In this document: positions 9,645-15,948 of the stretch, one piece after another
How positions within the stretch are numbered: the stretch's first letter is position 1
How the letters are laid out: every line of letters begins with the position of its first letter
Source of the DNA: Anderseniella sp.
Lineage (GTDB): Bacteria; Pseudomonadota; Alphaproteobacteria; Rhizobiales; Aestuariivirgaceae
Assembly: GCA_028289645.1 (NCBI GenBank)
Contig: JANQOK010000020.1
Coordinates: 106,562-170,561, forward strand
DNA length: 64,000 bases
Direction of reading: 5' to 3'
Translations under genes and position numbers: made by a program
Notes under the pieces: model-generated
Seen by the model: only the letters and a program-made list of their open reading frames with translations
Databases searched by the model: none
What the model was told of the DNA's origin: nothing

Positions 9645-10403
9645 TTAATTGGTTCTCAACAGGGCATCGGCTGCCCGTTTCCACGGCGTGAAGGCATCTG
9701 CCTCGTGCAACACCTCCAGACCTTTGAGGGTGAACGAGCGCGGGGTCGCCAGTTCAGATACCAGTTGCGAAGTTGGCGTGGAGGGCCGCTCGCGCACCGT
9801 GGTGGCCGCAGCCCGGGTCATCTGGGCGGTGAGCAGACGGGCGATTTCAGGATCCACACCCTGTGCCGCAACCCAATCCGACATCTGCGATATCAGCTCC
9901 TGCACCCAGCCGTAGTAGCATGCGATTGTCGCGGCCGGGGCAAAGCTGTCTTCAGACTTCAAGGCCAGCACCGGGCCGCAGGACTCCAGCAGCTTCCGGC
10001 ACGCCCGGTGTTCAGGATACATCAGCGTTGGACTTTCGCTGAACTGGGCGGCAACCACCGGCATGGCCATGACCAGGCTGGCCGGCGCGATGGCCGGTGC
10101 CAGGTCCGACGACGGCAGGCCGGCACACAGGCTCAGGACCGTCTGGCCATCGGAAAAGCTGAGCCCCTCGCAAACCTCAACGGCATCGAACGGGCGCACC
10201 GCGACAATGACGATCTCCGATTGATCGATGATCGATTGGTTGTCTGCCAGTACTTCGACACCGTAGCGTTCCGCCAGGTGCGCCGAAGTTTCGCGGCCAC
10301 GCTCCGAAACCAGAAAGCGGGAACCGGTTTTGCTCATTGCGGGCATCATGTGCTTGATGAGATGGCCGGCACCGATAATACCAATGGTCATGGTCATGGT
10401 CAT
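9645..10403 (-). CDS. ProC-like NAD(P)-dependent reductase (P5C reductase fold)
   Basis: A 252-residue protein with an N-terminal Rossmann fold (IGIIGAGHLIKHM near residues 7-19) and the layout of pyrroline-5-carboxylate reductases: IVIVAVRPFDAVEV, then SLCAGLPSSDL and a helical C-terminal dimerisation region ending TPWKRAADAL. The usual proline-synthesis signature (TPxSxGxTxxAL) is degenerate here (PSTPTSQLVSELATP). It may therefore reduce another cyclic or secondary imine. Its ATG overlaps the stop of the upstream B12-domain gene (ATGA), so the two are translationally coupled and probably act in one pathway. Confidence 0.72.
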   Translation of the reverse strand: MTMTMTIGIIGAGHLIKHMMPAMSKTGSRFLVSERGRETSAHLAERYGVEVLADNQSIIDQSEIVIVAVRPFDAVEVCEGLSFSDGQTVLSLCAGLPSSDLAPAIAPASLVMAMPVVAAQFSESPTLMYPEHRACRKLLESCGPVLALKSEDSFAPAATIACYYGWVQELISQMSDWVAAQGVDPEIARLLTAQMTRAAATTVRERPSTPTSQLVSELATPRSFTLKGLEVLHEADAFTPWKRAADALLRTN

Positions 10404-12118
10404 TTTGTTTCCTTTAAAGCTTTCAGTAGGGCGGGGACCGCATCTTCGATTTCACGGCAGACAAGTGCGCCGGATGCGGTCAGTTGGTCACCGACATCCA
10501 CCGGCAATGATGTATTGGAGCTGTCCGGCACCTGATTGAGGCGGCCGCCGATCAGGATCGGGATCTGTTTGCCAACATGCTCACGCAACGCGTTGTAATA
10601 GCTCATGGCTACGCCGTTGTATGTCGACAGTGCGATGGCATCCGCATTTTCGTCCATGGCGGTCGCCGCCAGTGCCCGGGGCTCGGTGGATGTGCCGCCG
10701 TCGATCAGCGTCGCGCCGGCGCCGGACAAGACCTCGTCCAGCACCAACTTGCCGTGTTCATGCACGTCCGTTGTTGCGGTGACAATGCGCACATTGAGGT
10801 TGGCCAGAGCCTGGCGGTCAGCCACCGGCACCCGCGATAGATGAACTTCGGCCATTTCGGCAACTTCCTCGGCAATGTCAGACGGGATCTTGTCGCTGCC
10901 GGTTGCGCACATCGCCTCCAGGCGCCGGTCGCCGAGGCGGCGGATGGCCAGCAACATCTCGAATGGATTGTCCGTATCGATGCCTGCTGAGGCAAGACGC
11001 CGGATGGCATTGTCGAAGAACAGTCTGCCGCCGGCGACGATGCGGTTGGCCAGTGCGCGGGCAGGGGTCTCGTCCAGCAACGTCATGTGCCGGTGCTGAT
11101 GTTCAGCCAGGCGCGCCGCAAACAGTTGCGCCTCGATCACCTCTTCAACGTCCGGGATGCGCTGGTTTTCGGTGACCGGCACCGGATTGATGGCGTGTCC
11201 GGTCGGCTTCAGCAATTGTCCGGCTATGTCGATGGAAAGGTAGGATGACAGGCTGGCGAAATTCTCCTGCGGCGTTCCGCGGTAGCTCGTCGTGTTGCCA
11301 TAGACCATCGTGCCGGGTGTGTCCGACACGTCAGACAAGGCGAGATGGAAGGCGAGGCGCCGGACAGGATCGGAGAAGTGATGCCCCCAGCAATGGCTGA
11401 TCTCGACACCGGCAAGTTTGCCGATATGCCGTTCCAGCAGCACCGCACCCATTGCGCTCGACAGGTCGCCGAACAGTGCGGCAAATCCGTCATCGAGGTT
11501 CGAGTGCACCAGTATGGGCACCGGCTGGGCTGAAATCAGCGCCAGCGCTGCAAGCGTCGCCGTCGTGCAGGTCACGTCATCAGAATGGTTCTGCAGGCGG
11601 AAGGTGAAGTACTGTCCGAGATTGCCGATGCTGGTGGCGCCGGCAGCCAGTGCCGCACAGGTGTTTTCCACCGACGCCGGAAACCCGAGCACAAAATCTC
11701 CGAAATGCGGCGCAACCGGAGCGGCCTCGGTTAATCTGGCAAAATCCTCCGGCGCATTCAGGATCAGGCCGGTGCCGCGCATGGCGCGCTTGCGATCATC
11801 GCGCGGAATGCCCATCGACCAGTCGAGACAGATGCCGTACCGGTCTATGCTGACACATCGGGCAGCGCACCGGTCATGGATCTCCGCCCAGGCATCACCG
11901 GACTTTGCCGGATCGCGCCAGCCGATCTGGGCATGTTGCATCAGCTTGCCGTCGGCGGCCATGGCGCGCTTGTGCGCGGCCTCACATGCAACGCCATGAT
12001 GTTTCAGAAACGCACCGGGCTGAACCTGCCAGTCTTGTGCCAGGGCATGGCCCCGCGCAATCAGTTCCCGGGCATCCGGAAGCTCAGGCTCTGGCAGTAT
12101 GTCCGTGCGGCTCAGCAT
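10400..12118 (-). CDS. Cobalamin-binding-domain protein, putative B12-dependent mutase
   Basis: A 572-residue protein. The C-terminal ~130 residues look like a B12-binding Rossmann domain: NVRIVTATTDVHEHGKLVL contains DxHxxG (451-456), the lower-ligand histidine motif of base-off cobalamin enzymes, followed by ALSTYNG (496-502) and PILIGGRLN (520-528). Residues ~100-400 alternate strands and helices (GFPASVENTCAALAAG, FTFRLQNHSDDVTCTT, PVPILVHSNLDD), consistent with a mutase TIM barrel. The order barrel-then-B12 resembles a fused glutamate-mutase-type enzyme, but I cannot assign a known substrate. It is coupled to the ProC-like reductase and divergent from oxyR. Confidence 0.6.
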   Translation of the reverse strand: MLSRTDILPEPELPDARELIARGHALAQDWQVQPGAFLKHHGVACEAAHKRAMAADGKLMQHAQIGWRDPAKSGDAWAEIHDRCAARCVSIDRYGICLDWSMGIPRDDRKRAMRGTGLILNAPEDFARLTEAAPVAPHFGDFVLGFPASVENTCAALAAGATSIGNLGQYFTFRLQNHSDDVTCTTATLAALALISAQPVPILVHSNLDDGFAALFGDLSSAMGAVLLERHIGKLAGVEISHCWGHHFSDPVRRLAFHLALSDVSDTPGTMVYGNTTSYRGTPQENFASLSSYLSIDIAGQLLKPTGHAINPVPVTENQRIPDVEEVIEAQLFAARLAEHQHRHMTLLDETPARALANRIVAGGRLFFDNAIRRLASAGIDTDNPFEMLLAIRRLGDRRLEAMCATGSDKIPSDIAEEVAEMAEVHLSRVPVADRQALANLNVRIVTATTDVHEHGKLVLDEVLSGAGATLIDGGTSTEPRALAATAMDENADAIALSTYNGVAMSYYNALREHVGKQIPILIGGRLNQVPDSSNTSLPVDVGDQLTASGALVCREIEDAVPALLKALKETK

Positions 12119-12600
12119 AGCTAACGGTTAGTGCCTGGCAGATCAAGAAGCAAGCGTCTGTGCCGGCTCGGTCTGCCACTGAACAAGACTCTGCAGTCCA
12201 CAGTAAAAGGGCGCCCGGCCTAGCAATCGAAGGTGCTGGTACCGACAGCGCTGTTGCCTGCCGGTGATCAGAGAGGTATGGCCCATTCACTCGGGACCGG
12301 CACGTGGCTGAGGTGTTGCGGCCACATGGCGGGTGCGGATGCCAAGGTCTACGAACTCAAACAAGTGCGATCCAACACTATGCCGGTGAACCCCGGACAC
12401 TGGTGACCAGGGATGGCATCGAGGCCATGATCAAGGTGCAGGGTCTTGACTGGCACGGTATTCTGCCCGGCGCCCATGGGAGAGACGTCTGGCGTTGTTG
12501 CAAGTGGTTGTGTCGGCGCATTAGTCAGAACATGTGTCTGACAATTATAACTCAAAATTTAGTTGTGAAGCGATGTTCATAAGTTATTATTATCTGAGTT
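12119..12600. promoter_or_regulatory. Divergent intergenic region between the B12-domain gene and oxyR
   Basis: 482 bases with no convincing gene. Next to the minus-strand start is an 11-base palindrome, CTAACGGTTAG (12121-12131). At the other end, ATAACTCA (12547-12554) and TGAGTTAT (12595-12602) form a perfect inverted repeat with centres 48 bases apart, the second half overlapping the oxyR ATG. A long-spaced A/T-rich pair of half-sites is what an OxyR/LysR tetramer needs, so autoregulation is plausible. The last 60 bases are clearly AT-richer than the rest. No B12 riboswitch could be recognised. Confidence 0.5.
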
Positions 12601-13491
12601 ATGACCACCCTTCGTCAGCTCAGATACCTGGAAGCCATTGCCCGGCATAGCCACTTCGGCAAGGCCGCGCAGGAGTGCTCGGTGTCGCAACCGGCGCTGT
12701 CACAGCAGATCAAGGAACTGGAACAGCGTTGGGGTCTGGCGCTGCTTGAAAGGTCGCCGAAACATGTCACTCTTACCGCGGAAGGTGTTGAGGCTGTAGA
12801 GCGGGCCAGGGCCATTCTGACCGCTGTTTCCGATCTGGAAGATTTTGCCCGCGAGCGTACCGGCACGCTCAGCGGCGTGTTGCGTCTCGGTGCCATTCCT
12901 TCCATCGCGCCTTATCTGCTGCCGGCCATGCTGACCCGGCTGGCGGATCACTATGCCGATGTCGACCTGCGCCTGCGTGAAACTGTCACCGAGACATTGG
13001 TCGATGAACTGAAGGCGGGTAAGCTGGATGTCATTGTGGCTGCGTTGCCGCTGGGGTCGCCGGAGATTGAGGTGCGCGAGCTGTTCGTCGACAAGTTTCT
13101 TCTCGCCGTACAGGACAACGACCGGCTGCAGCCCGATGTTGCGGCAACACCGTCCATGATCGGAGAGGACCGCCTGTTGCTGATGGGCGAGGGGCATTGC
13201 CTGCGCGAGCAGGTGTTGAACTATTGCAATATCGGTACGTCGAAACTGTCCCGGGCCATGGGGGCGTCTTCGTTGAGCACCATCGTGCAGATGGTGGCCA
13301 ACGGTCATGGCGTGACCTTGTTGCCGGAAATGTGCATTCGCGAACAGGCGCCCGACAGCCGCATCCGGTTGCTGCGCTTTGCCGACCCGGAGCCGGCGCG
13401 GACGGTTGCCATGGCATGGCGCAAGTCAACGCCGTTGCGTGACGATTACATGGCGCTGTCGCAACTGATGCTGGATGGCTGGAATGCGTGA
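12601..13491 (+). CDS. oxyR: Hydrogen-peroxide sensor OxyR (LysR family)
   Basis: A 296-residue LysR-type regulator. The N-terminal winged HTH reads LRYLEAIARHSHFGKAAQEC and VSQPALSQQIKELE. The effector domain contains GHCLREQVLNYC with Cys200 and Cys209, the same 9-residue spacing as Cys199/Cys208 that form the peroxide-sensing disulfide in E. coli OxyR. The flanking LLLMGEGHC and GVTLLPEM also match OxyR. No catalase or peroxidase gene is adjacent in this window. The neighbours are a B12-domain/reductase pair (divergent) and an overlapping hydrolase. Confidence 0.9.
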   Translation: MTTLRQLRYLEAIARHSHFGKAAQECSVSQPALSQQIKELEQRWGLALLERSPKHVTLTAEGVEAVERARAILTAVSDLEDFARERTGTLSGVLRLGAIPSIAPYLLPAMLTRLADHYADVDLRLRETVTETLVDELKAGKLDVIVAALPLGSPEIEVRELFVDKFLLAVQDNDRLQPDVAATPSMIGEDRLLLMGEGHCLREQVLNYCNIGTSKLSRAMGASSLSTIVQMVANGHGVTLLPEMCIREQAPDSRIRLLRFADPEPARTVAMAWRKSTPLRDDYMALSQLMLDGWNA

Positions 13492-14179
13492 GCCGCTGCT
13501 GCTGATACCCGGGCTTATGTGCACATCTGACCTTTTCAAACCGCAGATAGCGGCGTTCTCCGGCGACCGCCAGGTTGTTGTTGCCGATCACACCGGTGCA
13601 GACGACATGCGTTCGATTGCGGAACAGATACTGTCGAATGCGCCTGAGCGGTTTGCGCTGGCGGGCCTGTCGATGGGGGTGTATCTGGCACTGGAAATCA
13701 TGTCCGTCGCTCCGCAGCGGGTAGCACGTCTGGCGCTGCTGGACGGCAAGGCCAGGCTCGATACCACTGAGGAACTGGCGGCACGCCGTGCATTGCTGAA
13801 AATGGCAGACGACGGACACTATCTGAACATCACCCTTGACGTCCTGCTGACCAGGCTGGTAGCCGGAAGCAGAGCGCTGGAACCAGACTTGCGCGACACG
13901 ATAGTCAAGATGGCAACTTACACCGGTGTGGCGGTGTTCAGGCGCCAGATGGCGGCCATCATCAACCGTCCGGACTACCTGCCGAGGTTGCAGGACATAT
14001 CATGCCAGACACTCGTCCTGACAGGCTGTGAAGACGTCATCACGCCGCCTGAATATGCCCGTGAACTGGCGGACCGAATTTCTGACGCCAGGCTCGAACT
14101 GATTGCCGGAAGTGGCCATCTGGCCACTCTTGAGGCCCCAGATGCCGTTAATGCCGCCCTGCGGCAATGGTTGGGCTGA
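13475..14179 (+). CDS. Alpha/beta hydrolase
   Basis: A 234-residue serine hydrolase of the alpha/beta fold. The nucleophile elbow GLSMG places Ser66; the acid is probably the Asp in TGCEDVITPPEYA and the base the His in AGSGHLATLEAPD. There is no signal peptide or cap-domain insertion of note. The start overlaps the end of oxyR by 17 bases, so it is co-transcribed with it. An in-frame ATG three codons on (13484) is an alternative start. The substrate is unknown. Confidence 0.85.
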   Translation: MAGMREPLLLIPGLMCTSDLFKPQIAAFSGDRQVVVADHTGADDMRSIAEQILSNAPERFALAGLSMGVYLALEIMSVAPQRVARLALLDGKARLDTTEELAARRALLKMADDGHYLNITLDVLLTRLVAGSRALEPDLRDTIVKMATYTGVAVFRRQMAAIINRPDYLPRLQDISCQTLVLTGCEDVITPPEYARELADRISDARLELIAGSGHLATLEAPDAVNAALRQWLG

Positions 14180-14271
14180 AACGTAAGTGATGCTGACGTT
14201 ATTCGTGATTTGACGGACACCTTGTCCGTGTGCACCATATTCTCATCCGCTAAGCAAGGAGGTCTACAAAA

Positions 14272-14301
14272 ATGACTCCGCCAAAGCATCCGTTGCTGTG
14301 A
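14272..14301 (+). CDS. Possible nine-residue leader peptide
   Basis: ATG...TGA encodes MTPPKHPLL. It is preceded by AAGGAGG with 8 bases of spacing, close to the ideal ribosome binding site and stronger than those of most genes in the window. It contains Pro-Pro and ends before a run of RNA hairpins and a terminator-like stem, the arrangement of a translational leader or attenuator. No structural gene follows directly. A chance match cannot be excluded. Confidence 0.3.
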   Translation: MTPPKHPLL

Positions 14302-14450
14302 TCAGTTGACAGGGACGAAGCGCGTGCGCCTGGACCTTGCATACTGGTTTCAGCCAATCCGACATATTAACATCTTAGATTTTCGGGCACTTGTGCCCGT
14401 GTTATGAAAAGCCTGGTCTCGTGACCGGGTAAAGGCAAACAAGCCACGAT

Positions 14451-14488
14451 GCCCCGCGCGGTTAAAGGTTCCCGCGGGGCTGTCCTTT
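14451..14488 (+). terminator. Terminator-like hairpin in the leader/RNA region
   Basis: GCCCCGCG (14451-14458) pairs exactly with CGCGGGGC (14473-14480) across a 14-base loop, followed by TGTCCTTT. It follows two smaller stem-loops (CGGGCA/TGCCCG near 14375 and CCTGGTC/GACCGGG near 14412). Together they look like the 3' end of a short structured transcript that begins after the hydrolase gene. Confidence 0.5.
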
Positions 14489-14538
14489 GCAGTGCGCAGT
14501 ATACTGAGTTGCCGTACCTGGGAATCGGGCGGTTGTTG

Positions 14539-14579
14539 TCACGTAAAACGTGATTTGACCGATGGTTAACAAATTGTTA
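14539..14579 (+). promoter_or_regulatory. Two palindromes flanking a TTGACC element
   Basis: TCACGT-AAA-ACGTGA (14539-14553) and TAACAA-A-TTGTTA (14567-14579) are both perfect. Between them lies TTTGACC, whose TTGACC resembles a -35 element. Two different operators around one promoter suggest regulated transcription into the region that carries the candidate small RNA and the CHAD gene. The binding proteins are unknown. Confidence 0.4.
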
Positions 14580-14692
14580 GTTTTTGAGACTTGATAGCGA
14601 AGATTGCTGGTGTAAAGTGATCACGCTGTAGACGCGGATAGAACGCAGAGATTCATATTGAGCGTTTGTGACGTGTAAAAGAGAATGATCAG

Positions 14693-14840
14693 TATGGAGC
14701 TGGCGGGCCCCAAATCCCCTGCTAATCCCCCAGCCCATTTGGTTTATACCTGGAGCATAAGAAGCTCCCCCTCGCTTCGAGCCCAGGTTTTCTCTGGAGT
14801 CTGCAACCCCGCACATTGCCCCAATGTGCGGGGTTGTTTT
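14693..14840 (+). ncRNA. Candidate small RNA with C-rich single-stranded segments
   Basis: A promoter-like pair (TTGAGC 14658-14663, 17 bases, GAGAAT 14681-14686) would start RNA near 14693. The segment has C-rich stretches (AAATCCCCTGC, AATCCCCCAGCCC, AGCTCCCCCTCG), an ACCTGG/CCAGGT helix enclosing a CTCG-CTT-CGAG hairpin (about 14749-14789), and a strong intrinsic terminator at the end. C-rich loops followed by such a terminator are typical of trans-acting RNAs that pair with ribosome binding sites. An open frame crosses it, but its codons are not protein-like before 14895. No known RNA family could be assigned. Confidence 0.4.
14805..14840 (+). terminator. Strong intrinsic terminator upstream of the CHAD gene
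   Basis: A perfect 14-base-pair stem (AACCCCGCACATTG / CAATGTGCGGGGTT) with a 3-base loop is followed by GTTTTATT. It is the strongest terminator in the window. It lies 55 bases before the CHAD start codon, so it ends an RNA that begins upstream and does not end a protein gene. Confidence 0.85.
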
Positions 14841-14894
14841 ATTGGTTTCAAAAAACTGGCCCATGAACGATCCTGTGATGAAAGTGCACACGGC

Positions 14895-15785
14895 ATGACA
14901 ATCCAGCTTAAGGCAGCAGGCAGTGCTGCGGCTCTTCCGGCTGAACTTCAGGCCCGCAAACCAACACGCATCCGGCTTGACCCGTCAATGACAGGTGCTG
15001 ACCTGGTGTGTGCGATTGCAGGTGTCAACATTACCGATCTGCGGCATAACCTGCAGGTTTTCATGATTACGGGGGGCACTGTTCCGGTGCATAAGTCCCG
15101 GGTGTCGGCGCGCCGGCTTCGGGTGTTTCTCAAAGGCACCAAGCCCTGGTTGCGGCCTGAAATGCGCAAGTGGGCGGAGACAAACCTGAAACTGGCCATG
15201 GCCATACTGCACCCGCTGCGCCAGCACGATGTGGTGGCGGAGTGGCAGGACGCCGCCGGTGCGTTGACGGGCGACAACCGGCAGGATCGCGCGGCCATGG
15301 TTCGAGATGCGCAGGCGCGGGTGTCGGATGCCGGCCTGATCGGCTTCGTGGATGAGTTTGAAAGGTCGATCCGGACAGGCGACTGGCGACAACGAGATAC
15401 CCAGGTGCTGGATCAGCCCTGCTCGTGTATTGCGCCGCGCATCATCGACCAGTCAGTGCAGCACCTGTACCGGGCCGGGAGCCTGAGGCAGGTGTTTGCA
15501 ACCAGCGGCGACTACCACACCTTTCGCAAGGACCTGAAACGTCTCAGATACTGGCTTGAATTCACCAGGTCCCTGTTTGCCAAGAAGGACATTGCGCCGT
15601 GGCGCAAGACCTGCAAATTGCTGCAATCAAGCCTCGGTACCGTCAACGATCTCGACGAAGCCCGGATGACCGGGCATGACAGGCTGATCGGCAACGGCAA
15701 CTGGGGTGGCAAGCGCCACGCAGCGGTGGATCTGGCTGAGAGCCTGTCCGACACCGTCTCTCTGCTGCCGAGATTCTGGCGTTGA
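14895..15785 (+). CDS. CHAD domain-containing protein
   Basis: A 296-residue CHAD (conserved histidine alpha-helical) domain protein. VHKSRVSARRLRVFLKG and FRKDLKRLRYWLEF are the paired basic-helix motifs of the family, which binds polyphosphate or other polyanions through conserved His/Arg/Lys. No CYTH triphosphatase domain is attached. The open frame continues upstream to 14685, but that part crosses the terminator at 14805-14840 and lacks protein-like character, so the ATG at 14895 is preferred. It is alone between the RNA region and parE. Confidence 0.8.
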   Translation: MTIQLKAAGSAAALPAELQARKPTRIRLDPSMTGADLVCAIAGVNITDLRHNLQVFMITGGTVPVHKSRVSARRLRVFLKGTKPWLRPEMRKWAETNLKLAMAILHPLRQHDVVAEWQDAAGALTGDNRQDRAAMVRDAQARVSDAGLIGFVDEFERSIRTGDWRQRDTQVLDQPCSCIAPRIIDQSVQHLYRAGSLRQVFATSGDYHTFRKDLKRLRYWLEFTRSLFAKKDIAPWRKTCKLLQSSLGTVNDLDEARMTGHDRLIGNGNWGGKRHAAVDLAESLSDTVSLLPRFWR

Positions 15786-15948
15786 AGTCTGCAGTTTCTG
15801 CCCGATCGTTGCCGCTTCTTGGCTGGCGGCCCGGCCTGGCGTGCTAATTTGTGGCCTTTTTGTTGGGTAAACTCGCATTTGGTATGGAGCGCATGCCATA
15901 CTGCGCGTACCTGATTCGCCACTACACCTATGAATAACCGGAATACGA

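Larger units (their letters stand above)
14180..14894. other. Long non-coding-looking region with palindromes and hairpins
   Basis: 715 bases between the hydrolase and the CHAD gene. In order it holds: a hairpin ACGGAC/GTCCGT (about 14212-14228), a nine-codon ORF with a strong ribosome binding site, two stem-loops near 14375-14391 and 14412-14428, a terminator-like hairpin at 14451-14480, two palindromes at 14539-14579 around a TTGACC, a promoter-like pair at 14658-14686, and a candidate small RNA ending in a very strong terminator at 14805-14840. The parts are listed separately. Confidence 0.6.

Noticed and set aside
12119-12300. Cobalamin riboswitch in front of the B12-domain gene
   Set aside because: No B12-box-like sequence or suitable stem was found; the gene encodes a B12 user, and riboswitches normally control transport or synthesis genes.
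12304-12582. 92-codon plus-strand frame upstream of oxyR
   Set aside because: It is Cys/Arg/His-rich without a recognisable domain, has no good ribosome site and lies in the divergent control region.
14375-14488. tRNA or tmRNA gene in the hairpin region
   Set aside because: There is no CCA-adjacent acceptor stem, T-loop GTTCRA box or proteolysis-tag ORF; the hairpins fit a leader or small RNA better.
14685-14894. N-terminal extension of the CHAD protein
   Set aside because: The extension runs through a 14-bp terminator and a candidate RNA and lacks protein character; the ATG at 14895 fits the family length.
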